A stretch of DNA of 64,000 nucleotides, from positions 1 to 64,000 of the forward strand of contig DAIPIU010000007.1 of NCBI GenBank assembly GCA_036770645.1, written 5' to 3'. Both the position numbers and the translations under genes were made by a program. This stretch comes from Rubrimonas sp036770645 (lineage in GTDB: Bacteria > Pseudomonadota > Alphaproteobacteria > Rhodobacterales > Rhodobacteraceae). Shown in pieces: positions 1 through 8,244 of the stretch. Within the stretch, counting starts at the first letter, position 1. Each line of letters begins with the position of its first letter. Under the pieces are notes generated by a model, which was given only the letters and a program-made list of their open reading frames with translations, made no database searches and was not told the DNA's origin.

Positions 1-1106
1 CGCTCGACGTGACGCCGGCGAGCTGGCCCATCGGCATGGGGCGCGAGTTCCTCGGGGCCTACGACCTGCTGCACGACCGCATCGAGCTGATGGACCGCGC
101 CGACCGCAACACGCGCGCCCGGAGCATCGCCATCGACGGGCTGGACGACCCGCGCGCGGCCGCGGCCCTGCCGCCCGAGCGCCTGTCGGCCCTGCGCGAC
201 GAGGTCGCCATGGCGCGCGAACTGCTGCCCGCCTTCGACCGGCAGAGCTTCCTCGAGGGGCACATGACGCCGATCTGGTTCGGCTCGGCCATCAACTCGT
301 TCGGCGTGCAGGAGCTGATGCGCGGCATCGCCGCCTACGCCCCGCCGCCGCAGCTTCGCGCCACCGCCACGCGCGACGTCCACGCGGCGGAGCCGAATGT
401 CACGGGCTTCGTGTTCAAGGTGCAGGCAAACATGGATCCCAAGCACCGGGATCGTGTCGCATTCGTAAGGCTTTGCAGCGGGCATTTCGAGCGCGGCATG
501 AAGCTGCATCACGTCCGCACCGCCAGGCACATGGCGATCGGCAACCCCGTCACCTTCCTTGCCGCCGAGCGCGGGCTGGCCGAGGACGCATGGGCGGGCG
601 ACATCATCGGCATCCCCAACCACGGCCAGCTGCGCATCGGCGACGCGCTGACCGAGGGCGAGGACCTGCGCTTCACCGGCATCCCCGCCTTCGCGCCCGA
701 ACTGCTGCAGACCTGCCGCGCGGGCGACCCGATGAAGGCCAAGCACCTCGACAAGGCGCTGACGCAGCTGGCGGAGGAAGGCGCGGCAAAGCTGTTCAAG
801 CCGGCCATCGGATCGGGCTGGATCGTCGGCGTGGTCGGGGCGCTGCAGTTCGACGTGATCGCCAGCCGCATCGAGAGCGAATACTCGCTGCCCGTCCGAT
901 TCGAGCCGACCCAGTTCGTCAGCGCGCGCTGGGTGTCGGGTCCGAAGGACCGTCTGGAAGCCTTCACCGGCCAGAACCGCGGGCAGATGGCGACGGACCA
1001 TGACGGCGACCCGGTGTTCATGGTGCGCCTGCAATGGGATCTGGACCGCGTCGCGCGCGACTGGCCCGAGCTGCGCCTGTCGGCAACGAAGGAGACCTTG
1101 GTCTAA
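1..1106 (+). CDS. prfC: Peptide chain release factor 3, C-terminal part (5' end outside window)
   Basis: RF3 is a cytosolic translational GTPase that recycles RF1/RF2 from the ribosome after termination. The frame is open from the first bases, so the gene starts upstream and the G1-G3 GTPase motifs are missing. What is visible begins in the late GTPase domain (TPASWPIGMG, matching the conserved WPIG stretch of RF3). It continues through the domain II beta-barrel and the RF3 C-terminal domain, and ends with TAA at 1104-1106. About 367 residues are visible, consistent with a family length of about 530. The large ribosomal translocases EF-G and LepA lack this WPIG context, so RF3 is the best call. 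It runs in the same direction as the diguanylate cyclase gene, 88 bp upstream of it. Confidence 0.93.
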   Translation, partial: LDVTPASWPIGMGREFLGAYDLLHDRIELMDRADRNTRARSIAIDGLDDPRAAAALPPERLSALRDEVAMARELLPAFDRQSFLEGHMTPIWFGSAINSFGVQELMRGIAAYAPPPQLRATATRDVHAAEPNVTGFVFKVQANMDPKHRDRVAFVRLCSGHFERGMKLHHVRTARHMAIGNPVTFLAAERGLAEDAWAGDIIGIPNHGQLRIGDALTEGEDLRFTGIPAFAPELLQTCRAGDPMKAKHLDKALTQLAEEGAAKLFKPAIGSGWIVGVVGALQFDVIASRIESEYSLPVRFEPTQFVSARWVSGPKDRLEAFTGQNRGQMATDHDGDPVFMVRLQWDLDRVARDWPELRLSATKETLV

Positions 1107-1123
1107 GTCCCGCGTTACGGCGC

Positions 1124-1138
1124 TTAATCGGCCGTTAA
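1124..1138. promoter_or_regulatory. Perfect TTAA-N7-TTAA box (candidate CtrA site)
   Basis: TTAA-TCGGCCG-TTAA lies in the short gap between prfC and the GGDEF gene, 57 bp before the start codon of the latter. It matches the core consensus of the alphaproteobacterial response regulator CtrA (TTAA-N7-TTAA) at all eight fixed positions. It also forms a GCTTAA/TTAAGC inverted repeat (1122-1140), so a hairpin or another dimeric operator is the alternative reading. Binding by CtrA is inferred. Confidence 0.5.
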
Positions 1139-1194
1139 GCACCAGCCCCGAAAAGTCGTCGCGAATTGACGGGTTTCTGGGAAGGAGGCCGGAC

Positions 1195-2421
1195 ATGCTT
1201 GCTCAGCCACCGGGCGCAAGGGCGATCGAGGCGGACCGCGGCAGCCAGCGCGACGGCGTGGGCGCAGACTGGCCGATCGGGCGGATCACGGCCGACGACG
1301 AGGGGCGGGTGCGGTCCGCCAACGCCGCGGGCGCCGCGCTGCTCGCGCGGCTGAAGGCGGGGCACGGCAACCTGCTGGCGGCGCTCGAGGCGGCCGCGCC
1401 GGGCCTGGCGGCGCAGGCGCGGGCGCTCGGCAACGGCCGGGTCCTGCAGCGCCGGCTGACGATCTTCGACGGCACGGTCGTCGCGCTCGAACTGCGCTGC
1501 TCCGCCACGGGCTACGAGGCGATCTGGATCGACGAGACGCCCCGCCGCCGGGCCGAGGCGGAGGCCGCGCGCGCCGCCGCGCGCTTCGAGGCCGTGGCGG
1601 ACGCGGCCGAACGGGCCGGAGTCTACGCGCTCGACGCGAGCGGACGGGTCGCCGCCTGGAGCCGCTCTGCCGCCCGCTTCGATGGATTGCGCCATGCCGA
1701 GGCGCTGGGGCTGGACCTCGCCGAGATCCTCGTCCGGCGGCGCCCCGGCCTCGACGCCGCCATGCTGCTGCGCGAGGCGGCCCGGCGCGGGGAGGTCGGC
1801 GTCGCCCGGACCGAAGGGGGCACCAAGGCCCTGACGCTGCGCGCCACCCGCGCCGCGGACGGGACGCTGGACGGCTTTGTCGTGATCGTGCGCGAATGCG
1901 AGACCCCGGAGGAGGAGCTGCGCCGCCTGGCGGAGACCGACCCGCTGACCGGCGTCCTGAACCGCCGGGCCTTCTTCGCCACGGCCGAGGCCGCCATGGC
2001 CTCGGTCCGCATGCGCGGCGAGCCCACGGCGCTGATCGCCTTCGATCTCGACAATTTCAAGAGCGTGAACGACCGGCTCGGCCATGCCGCGGGCGATGCC
2101 GCGCTGCGGGCGCTGACGGCGACCGCGCGATCCAACGTGCGCGACGGCGACCTGATCGGGCGGCTGGGCGGCGACGAATTCGCCATCGCCCTGCCCCGCG
2201 CCGACATCGACCGCGCCACGCGCATCGCCGAGCGCCTGCGCGCCCGGGTCGAGCGGGCCTGCGCCGCGGCCGCCGATGCCTGCGCATCGCGCCTGACGGC
2301 CAGCTTCGGGGTCGCGGCGGTCGAGGCCGCGCAGGCCGGCGTCGCCGAGCTGCTGGCGCGCGCCGATGCCGCGCTCTACCGCGCCAAGGGGGCCGGCAAG
2401 AACCGCATCGCCGTGGGCTGA
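1195..2421 (+). CDS. GGDEF-domain diguanylate cyclase with N-terminal PAS-like sensor
   Basis: The protein of 408 residues is predicted to make cyclic di-GMP from two GTP. The start at 1195 is chosen because GGAAGGAGG lies just upstream. Longer in-frame starts would overlap prfC. Residues about 1-230 look like two weak PAS-type segments with no transmembrane helix, so it should be cytoplasmic. The GGDEF domain covers about 235-405: DPLTGVLNRRAF opens it, GGDEF is intact at 325-329, and RDGD at 316-319 is exactly five residues upstream, so the RxxD inhibitory I-site is present. There is no EAL domain. The cyclase is therefore probably active and product-inhibited. A perfect TTAA-N7-TTAA box precedes it, which suggests control together with motility. 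Confidence 0.9.
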   Translation: MLAQPPGARAIEADRGSQRDGVGADWPIGRITADDEGRVRSANAAGAALLARLKAGHGNLLAALEAAAPGLAAQARALGNGRVLQRRLTIFDGTVVALELRCSATGYEAIWIDETPRRRAEAEAARAAARFEAVADAAERAGVYALDASGRVAAWSRSAARFDGLRHAEALGLDLAEILVRRRPGLDAAMLLREAARRGEVGVARTEGGTKALTLRATRAADGTLDGFVVIVRECETPEEELRRLAETDPLTGVLNRRAFFATAEAAMASVRMRGEPTALIAFDLDNFKSVNDRLGHAAGDAALRALTATARSNVRDGDLIGRLGGDEFAIALPRADIDRATRIAERLRARVERACAAAADACASRLTASFGVAAVEAAQAGVAELLARADAALYRAKGAGKNRIAVG

Positions 2422-2508
2422 CCGGGCGGGACCGCGGCCCGGCCTTTCCCTGCGCCGCAGCCTTCGCTAAGCCGGGCGCAGGGGCGCAGACCGGTGCGGG
2501 GGCGAGGG

Positions 2509-3573
2509 ATGAACGAGCGGCGCAACGGCCTGTCCTATCGCGATGCGGGCGTGGACATCGACGCGGGCGAGGCGATGGTCGCCGCCATCGGGCCGGCCGC
2601 GGCGGCGACCGCCCGGCCCGGCGTCATGGGGGGGCTCGGCGGCTTCGGCGCGCTGTTCGACCTGAAGGCCGCAGGGTTCTCGGACCCGATCCTCGTCGCC
2701 GCGACCGACGGCGTCGGCACCAAGCTGCGGATCGCCATCGACATGACGGAAAGCGACCCCGGCGCGCTCGACGGGGTCGGGATCGACCTCGTGGCGATGT
2801 GCGTCAACGATCTGGTCTGCCAGGGGGCGGAGCCGCTGTTCTTCCTAGACTATTACGCGACCGGGCGGCTGGACCCCGAGGCCGGCGCGCGCGTGGTGGC
2901 CTCGATCGCCGAGGGCTGCCGCATCGCCGGCTGCGCGCTGGTGGGCGGCGAGACCGCCGAGATGCCGGGCATGTACCAAGGCGCGGATTTCGACCTCGCG
3001 GGCTTCGCCGTCGGCGCGGCCGAGCGCGGCGCCCTGCTGCCGCGTGCATGCGCCCCGGGCGACGCGGTGATCGGGGTCGCGTCCTCCGGCGTCCATTCCA
3101 ACGGCTTCTCGCTGGTGCGCCGCATCGCCGCCGAGGCGGGCCCGGGCTGGCACGCGCCCTGCCCCTTCGGCGACGGCACGCTGGGCGCCGCGCTGCTGGC
3201 GCCGACGCGCATCTATGTCGGCGCCGGCCTGCGGCTGGCGCGCAAGGGCGGCGCGGCGGCGCTCGCGCACATCACCGGAGGGGGGCTGCCCGGCAACCTG
3301 CCGCGGGTGCTGCCGCAGGGGCTGGGCGCCGCCATCGACCTCGCGGCGTGGCGGCTGCCGCCGGTGTTCGACTGGCTGATGCGCGCGGGCGGCGTGGAGG
3401 AGGCCGAGATGCTGCGCGCCTTCAACTGCGGCATCGGGCTGTGCGCCGTGGCGCCTGCGGGGGCGGAGGACGCCGCGCTCGCGTTGCTGGCGGAGGCGGG
3501 CGAAACCGCGGCGGTGATCGGCCGCGTGACCGATGACGGCGCCTTCCGCACCCGCGGGGCGCTGCGGCCGTGA
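2509..3573 (+). CDS. purM: Phosphoribosylformylglycinamidine cyclo-ligase (AIR synthetase)
   Basis: PurM converts formylglycinamidine ribotide plus ATP to aminoimidazole ribotide in de novo purine synthesis, in the cytosol. The product has 354 residues, close to the usual 345-350. Recognisable features are the N-terminal YRDAGVDIDAG, the substrate loop TDGVGTK, the MCVNDLVCQGAEPLFFLDY block, GGETAEMPGMY, and HITGGGLPGNLPR. The ATG at 2509 follows GGCGAGGG; an upstream GTG at 2494 is possible. Its stop overlaps the purN start in GTGA, so the two are translationally coupled, as is common for purMN. Confidence 0.97.
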   Translation: MNERRNGLSYRDAGVDIDAGEAMVAAIGPAAAATARPGVMGGLGGFGALFDLKAAGFSDPILVAATDGVGTKLRIAIDMTESDPGALDGVGIDLVAMCVNDLVCQGAEPLFFLDYYATGRLDPEAGARVVASIAEGCRIAGCALVGGETAEMPGMYQGADFDLAGFAVGAAERGALLPRACAPGDAVIGVASSGVHSNGFSLVRRIAAEAGPGWHAPCPFGDGTLGAALLAPTRIYVGAGLRLARKGGAAALAHITGGGLPGNLPRVLPQGLGAAIDLAAWRLPPVFDWLMRAGGVEEAEMLRAFNCGIGLCAVAPAGAEDAALALLAEAGETAAVIGRVTDDGAFRTRGALRP

Positions 3574-4217
3574 ACCGGCGGCGCGTGGCGATCCTCGTCT
3601 CGGGGCGAGGGTCGAACATGATGGCGCTGCTCGACGCCATGGCCGCGCCGGGCCATCCGGCCGAGCCGGTGCTCGTCGCCTCGAACCGCCCCGAGGCCGA
3701 CGCCCTGCCCCGCGCCGCCGCGCGCGGCGTCGCCACGGCCGCGGTCGACCACCGCGACTGGGGGCGCGACCGCGAGGGCTTCGAGCGCGCGCTGTCGGCG
3801 GAGATCGAGGCGACCGGGGCGGATCTGGTCTGCCTCGCAGGCTTCATGCGGCTGCTGACGCCGTGGTTCGTGGCGCGCTGGCGCGACCGGCTGCTGAACA
3901 TCCACCCGTCGCTGCTGCCGCTGTTCCGCGGGCTCGACACCCATGCCCGCGCGCTCGAGGCCGGCGTCGCGGTGCATGGCTGCACCGTGCATCTGGTGCG
4001 CGACGATGTGGACAGCGGCCCGATCCTGGGACAGGGCGTCGTGCCGGTCGCGGCGGGCGACACGCCGGACAGCCTGGCCGCGCGGGTGGTGGCGATGGAG
4101 CACCGTCTCTATCCGGCGGCGCTTGCGGCCTATGCCGGGGGCGCGGTCGCGGTCGAGGGCGAACGGGTGCGCGGCGCGCCGGTGGCGCTGTTTCCACAGG
4201 CCATGCCCGTGAATTGA
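3570..4217 (+). CDS. purN: Phosphoribosylglycinamide formyltransferase
   Basis: PurN transfers the formyl group of 10-formyltetrahydrofolate to glycinamide ribotide, the third step of purine synthesis. The 215-residue protein has the N-terminal VSGRGSNM phosphate loop, the folate-site segment CLAGFMRLL, the catalytic Asn-His pair in NIHPSLLP, and the catalytic Asp in DDVDSGPI. The GTG start at 3570 overlaps the purM stop by four bases. The TGA at 4215-4217 lies inside a candidate FNR-type box for the next gene. Confidence 0.96.
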   Translation: MNRRRVAILVSGRGSNMMALLDAMAAPGHPAEPVLVASNRPEADALPRAAARGVATAAVDHRDWGRDREGFERALSAEIEATGADLVCLAGFMRLLTPWFVARWRDRLLNIHPSLLPLFRGLDTHARALEAGVAVHGCTVHLVRDDVDSGPILGQGVVPVAAGDTPDSLAARVVAMEHRLYPAALAAYAGGAVAVEGERVRGAPVALFPQAMPVN

Positions 4218-4227
4218 TCCAGGGCAA
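4214..4227. promoter_or_regulatory. Candidate FNR/FnrL-type box upstream of cytochrome c peroxidase
   Basis: TTGAT-CCAG-GGCAA matches eight of ten fixed positions of the FNR-family consensus TTGAT-N4-ATCAA. It overlaps the purN stop codon and lies 60 bp before the peroxidase ATG. A weak AATCAT -10-like element is at 4242-4247. Bacterial cytochrome c peroxidases are often induced under low oxygen by FNR-type regulators, so the context fits. The assignment is inferred from the motif alone. Confidence 0.35.
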
Positions 4228-4286
4228 GGCCTGCGAAGCGGAATCATTCCAGGTTCGGCGCGTTCACCGCAGACAAGGAGAACGCG

Positions 4287-5327
4287 ATGACACGCTCCCT
4301 CATCCTCGCCGCCGCAGCGGCGCTCGTGGCGCAGGCCGCGCTGGCGGACGACGCCGCGCTGCGCGCCGAGGCGCTCGGCTGGTTCGAGCCGATCCCGACC
4401 AACCCGCCCGCGCTCGACGGCAACGTGACGACGAAGGCGCGCGTCGACCTCGGGGCCATGCTGTTCTTCGACCCGCGGATCTCGCGCTCGGGCATCTTCT
4501 CCTGCAACTCGTGCCACAATGTCGGCATGGGCGGCGTGGACGGGCTCGAGACCTCGATCGGCCATGGCTGGCAGAAGGGGCCGCGCAACTCGCCGACCGT
4601 GTTCAACGCGGTGTTCAACGCGGCGCAGTTCTGGGACGGTCGCGCCCCCGACCTCGCGGCCCAGGCCAAGGGCCCGGTGCAGGCGCGCGTCGAGATGAAC
4701 AACACGCCCGAGCGCGTCGAGCAGACGCTGGCCTCGATGCCGGCCTATGTCGACGCCTTCGCGGCGGCCTTCCCGGGCGAGACGGCGCCGCTGAGCTTCG
4801 ACAACATGGCCAAGGCCATCGAGTCCTTCGAGGCGATGCTGATCACGCCGAACGCGCCCTTCGACCAGTTCCTGATGGGCGACGACAACGCCCTGAACGA
4901 ACAGGAGAAGCGCGGGCTCGCCGCCTTCATGGACACCGGCTGCGCCGCCTGCCACGCGGGCGTGAACTTCGGCGGGCAGGAATACTATCCGTTCGGCGTC
5001 GTCGAGAAGCCGGGCGCGGCGATCCTGCCGCCGGGCGACCGCGGCCGCTTCACGGTCACCGAGACGGCCGACGACGACTACGTCTTCCGCGCCGGCCCGC
5101 TGCGCAACATCGCGCTGACCGCCCCCTATTTCCACTCCGGCACGGTGTGGGAACTCGAGGAGGCCGTCGCGGTGATGGGCTCGAGCCAGCTGGGCGAGAC
5201 GCTGTCGGACGCGCAGATCGCCGACATCACCGCCTTCCTGCGCTCGCTGACGGGCGAGCTGCCGACGGTCGCGCATCCGGTCCTGCCGCCCCGCACCGCG
5301 GCGACCCCCCTGCCCGACGCGATGTGA
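4287..5327 (+). CDS. ccpA: Dihaem cytochrome c peroxidase, periplasmic
   Basis: The enzyme reduces hydrogen peroxide to water in the periplasm using electrons from small c-type cytochromes. The protein has 346 residues with a signal peptide (MTRSLILAAAAALVAQAALA, cleavage near residue 20). Two CxxCH haem motifs are visible, CNSCH at 73-77 and CAACH at 219-223, with the spacing typical of the CcpA/MauG family. The FFDPRIS and GPLRNIALTAPYFHSG blocks are characteristic of bacterial peroxidases rather than MauG. An AAGGAG Shine-Dalgarno precedes the ATG. A strong hairpin follows the gene. The symbol ccpA is used for the peroxidase, not for the catabolite regulator. Confidence 0.93.
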   Translation: MTRSLILAAAAALVAQAALADDAALRAEALGWFEPIPTNPPALDGNVTTKARVDLGAMLFFDPRISRSGIFSCNSCHNVGMGGVDGLETSIGHGWQKGPRNSPTVFNAVFNAAQFWDGRAPDLAAQAKGPVQARVEMNNTPERVEQTLASMPAYVDAFAAAFPGETAPLSFDNMAKAIESFEAMLITPNAPFDQFLMGDDNALNEQEKRGLAAFMDTGCAACHAGVNFGGQEYYPFGVVEKPGAAILPPGDRGRFTVTETADDDYVFRAGPLRNIALTAPYFHSGTVWELEEAVAVMGSSQLGETLSDAQIADITAFLRSLTGELPTVAHPVLPPRTAATPLPDAM

Positions 5328-5380
5328 GGCGCAGGCCCGGCGGCATCGCCCGCCGGGCACGCCCATCGCGACGACGATCC

Positions 5381-5402
5381 CCGCGCGCCCCCGGGCGCGC
5401 GG
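5381..5402. terminator. GC-rich hairpin between convergent ccpA and recO
   Basis: A perfect 9-bp stem (5381-5389 with 5394-5402, loop CCCG) is followed on the + strand by CTTTCGCTT. A second 9-bp stem lies just before it (5335-5343 with 5350-5358). The position between converging genes fits a terminator, perhaps bidirectional, although the T-rich tail is poor. Confidence 0.55.
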
Positions 5403-5417
5403 CTTTCGCTTGCGCCC

Positions 5418-6137
5418 TCAGGCCCCCAGCCGCGCGGCGAGACGGGCCCGGGGCAGCGGCACGGCTTCCGCCCCCACCGCCGGCGCCGCCATCGCGGTCA
5501 GGAAATGGCCCGTCAGGCGAAGGGCCGCCGCAACATCGCCCGGACCGGCCGGGCCGCCGTCTCGCAGGAACCCCGGCAGCGGCAACAGCCGGTCGGCCCA
5601 GGGCTCGCCGGCCTCCGCCGTGACCGCGCGGCCGGTCTGCGGCGAGACATAGGCCAGCCCCAGCGTCGCGCCGGTCAGCGCGCAGGCGCGCAGGTCGAGC
5701 CCGAAGCCCAGATCGGCGAGCAGCGCGAGCTCCCAGCGCGCATAGGTCGCCGGCCAGTCGGGCGCGCCGGCCAGCGCGTCCATCAGCGCCGCGGTGCGCG
5801 GATAGAGGCCCGCCACGGCCTCGCGCTCGGGCAGGAAGGCGCAGAGCAGGCAGGTCGCGGCGCCGAGGCCGGCAAGCCGGTCGGCCCCGGCCATGATCGC
5901 GGCGGCGCGGGCGCGGGCGGGCTCGACCCGCAGCGTGCCGAGATGGTCGTCGAGCCGGGCCCGCCATTCCGCGAGCAGCGTGTCCCCGGGCTGGAGCGCG
6001 GCCATGCGCCGCCCGCCCCCGCCCTTGACCACGCCGGCCCTTCGCGACCCGTCCTCGCCCAGCAGGTCGAGGATGGCGTCGGCCTCGCCGAGGCGCCGCG
6101 CCGCCAGCAGCAGCGCCTCGCCCCGCCAGTGCAGCAC
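5418..6137 (-). CDS. recO: DNA repair protein RecO
   Basis: RecO works with RecF and RecR to load RecA onto SSB-coated gapped DNA. The 239-residue protein starts with VLHWRGEALLLAARRLGEADAI, the usual N-terminal OB-fold beginning, followed by AGVVKGGGG. Later the CALTG...AYVSPQTGRAV segment typical of alphaproteobacterial RecO is visible. The GTG at 6137 is chosen because the conserved N-terminus begins there and it lies 13 bp after the stop of the upstream peptidase gene. A longer frame to 6260 would overlap that gene without conserved sequence. It probably forms an operon with the peptidase. Confidence 0.9.
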   Translation of the reverse strand: MLHWRGEALLLAARRLGEADAILDLLGEDGSRRAGVVKGGGGRRMAALQPGDTLLAEWRARLDDHLGTLRVEPARARAAAIMAGADRLAGLGAATCLLCAFLPEREAVAGLYPRTAALMDALAGAPDWPATYARWELALLADLGFGLDLRACALTGATLGLAYVSPQTGRAVTAEAGEPWADRLLPLPGFLRDGGPAGPGDVAAALRLTGHFLTAMAAPAVGAEAVPLPRARLAARLGA

Positions 6138-6150
6138 CGGCGCGCGGGCC

Positions 6151-8166
6151 TCAGGCGGCCAGCCCGCGCCGCGCCAGCATCGCCTGCGGGTCGGGGTCGC
6201 GGCCGCGGAAGGCGCGGTAGGCATCGGCCGGATCCTGGCGCCCGCCGGCCGACAGCACATGCGCCTCGAGCAGCGCCGCCGCGTCGCGGTCGAACACGTC
6301 GCCGGCCTCCTCGAAGGCGCCGAAGGCGTCGGCGTCCATCACCTCGGACCACATGTAGCTGTAATAGCCGGCCGCATAGCCCTCGCCCGAGAACACATGC
6401 GCGAAATGCGGCACCCGGTGGCGCGGCCCGATCTCGGGCGGCATCCCGAGGCCGGCCAGCGTCGCGGCCTCGAAGGCGACCGGGTCGGCCACGCCCTCCG
6501 CCTCGTGCAGCGCCAGATCGACGAAGGCGGAGGCGAGGTATTCCACCGTCGCGAAGCCCTGGTTGAAGGTCTCTGCCGCGCGCAGCCGCGCGATCAGCGA
6601 GGGCGGCATCGGCCTGCCCTGCCCGTCGCGGGCATGGGTAGCGAGCACCACGGGGTCGGACAGCCAGTGCTCGTAGAGCTGCGAGGGCAGCTCCACGAAA
6701 TCGCGCGCGACATTGGTGCCGCTGATCGAGGGGTAGGTGACGTCGGACAGCAGGCAGTGCAGCGCGTGGCCGAATTCATGGAACAGCGTGCGCGCGTCGT
6801 CGAAGGTCAGCAGGTCGGCCCCGTCGCCGGAGCGGGCGAAGTTCATCACGTTCACCACCACCGGCCGCACCCGGCCGTCGAGGTTGCGCTGGCCGCGGAA
6901 GGTGCTGCACCACGCCCCGGAGCGCTTGGAGGGCCGCGCGAAGTAGTCGCCGAGGAACAGCCCGACATGCCCGCCGTCGCGCGCGACCTCCCAGGCGCGG
7001 ACGTCCGGATGGTAGGCCGGGGCCTCGGGCGCGGGGCGGAAGGACAGGCCGAACAGGCGCGCGGCGCAGTCGAAGGCGGCCTCGATCACGCGCTCGAGGC
7101 GCAGATGCGGCTTCACCTCGGCCTCGGACAGGGCGAATTCGGCCGCGCGGCGCTTTTCGGCGTAATGCCGCCAGTCCCAGGGCGCGAGGTCGTGGTTGGC
7201 CCCTTCCGCGCGGATCAGGGCGCGCAGGGCCTCGGCCTCCTCGGCCGCCCGCGCCTTGGCCGGGCCCCAGACCCGGGTCAGCAGGCCGCGCACCGCGTCG
7301 GGCGTGCCGGCCATCTCGGGGTCGAGCTTGAAGGCGGCGTAGCTGTCGAAGCCCAGCAGCCGCGCCCGCTCGCGCCGCAGCGCCAGCGTCTCGGCCACGA
7401 TGGCGGCGGTGTCGGTGTCGCCGCCGTTCGCGCCGCGGGCGATCCAGGCGCGGTGGGCGGCCTCGCGCAGGTCGCGCCGGGTCGAGAAGGTCAGGAACGG
7501 CTCGATGAGCGAGCGCGAGAGCGTCACCACATGGCCCTCCGCCCCGCGGGCGCGGGCGGCGTCGGCCGCGGCGGCGCGCACGAAATCGGGCAGGCCCGCC
7601 AGATCCGCCTCGGCCAGCGGCAGCGCCCAGGCGCGCTCATCGGCGAGCACCGCCTGCGCGAAGGCGGCCCCCAGCGCCGCCAGCCGCTCCATGATCGCGC
7701 CCATGCGCGCCCGGCCCTCGGGCGACAGGCGCGCGCCGGCGCGCACGAAGCGGCGGTGGGTCAGGGTCAGCACCCGGTCCTGCTCGGGCGTGAGACCGGA
7801 GCGGTCACCCTGCGCCACGGCGTCGACGCGGGCGAAGAGCGCCGGGTCGGTCAGCGTGTCCGAGGACAGCCGCGCGAGCTGCGGCGCGACCTCGCGCTGG
7901 ATCGCCTCGAGCGCGTCGCTGGCGTCGGCCCCCAGCAGGTTGAAGAACACCCCCGCCACGCGGTCGAGCAGGCGGCCGGAGCGTTCCAGCGCCTCGACGG
8001 TGTTGGCGAAATCGGGCGGCGCGGGGTCGGCGGCGATGGCCGCGATCTCAGCGCGGGCCTCGGCGATCGCGGCGTCGAAGGCGGGGCGGAAGTGCCCGGG
8101 CTCGATGGCGGCGAAGGGCGGCAGGGCGAAGGGCGCGGTCCAGTCGGCGAGCAGCGGGTTGGTCAT
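6151..8166 (-). CDS. M3-family zinc metallopeptidase (oligopeptidase A / dipeptidyl carboxypeptidase type)
   Basis: This is a cytosolic zinc oligopeptidase of the thimet family, expected to degrade short peptides. The product has 671 residues, close to the family norm of about 680. The zinc motif HEFGH is at residues 463-467 within HEFGHALH, and the third ligand is the Glu in FVELPSQ about 25 residues later. There is no signal peptide. The N-terminus (NPLLADWTAPFALPPF) resembles Dcp and OpdA equally, so the exact subfamily (prlC or dcp) is left open. It lies upstream of recO on the same strand. Confidence 0.92.
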   Translation of the reverse strand: MTNPLLADWTAPFALPPFAAIEPGHFRPAFDAAIAEARAEIAAIAADPAPPDFANTVEALERSGRLLDRVAGVFFNLLGADASDALEAIQREVAPQLARLSSDTLTDPALFARVDAVAQGDRSGLTPEQDRVLTLTHRRFVRAGARLSPEGRARMGAIMERLAALGAAFAQAVLADERAWALPLAEADLAGLPDFVRAAAADAARARGAEGHVVTLSRSLIEPFLTFSTRRDLREAAHRAWIARGANGGDTDTAAIVAETLALRRERARLLGFDSYAAFKLDPEMAGTPDAVRGLLTRVWGPAKARAAEEAEALRALIRAEGANHDLAPWDWRHYAEKRRAAEFALSEAEVKPHLRLERVIEAAFDCAARLFGLSFRPAPEAPAYHPDVRAWEVARDGGHVGLFLGDYFARPSKRSGAWCSTFRGQRNLDGRVRPVVVNVMNFARSGDGADLLTFDDARTLFHEFGHALHCLLSDVTYPSISGTNVARDFVELPSQLYEHWLSDPVVLATHARDGQGRPMPPSLIARLRAAETFNQGFATVEYLASAFVDLALHEAEGVADPVAFEAATLAGLGMPPEIGPRHRVPHFAHVFSGEGYAAGYYSYMWSEVMDADAFGAFEEAGDVFDRDAAALLEAHVLSAGGRQDPADAYRAFRGRDPDPQAMLARRGLAA

Positions 8167-8244
8167 CGGGAGCTCCGGGATCGACGGCCCCCCACAGCTA
8201 GGCCGTCGCGGCCCGCGCCGCCAGCCCGGGGCGCGCGCGCGCGA

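Noticed and set aside
1896..3536. Long open frames antisense or out of phase to genes (for example 1896-3536, 5893-9261, 9366-13106, 60400-62757)
   Set aside because: They lie over well-supported genes, have Arg/Ala/Pro-rich shadow composition and no recognisable domains. They are a by-product of high GC content.
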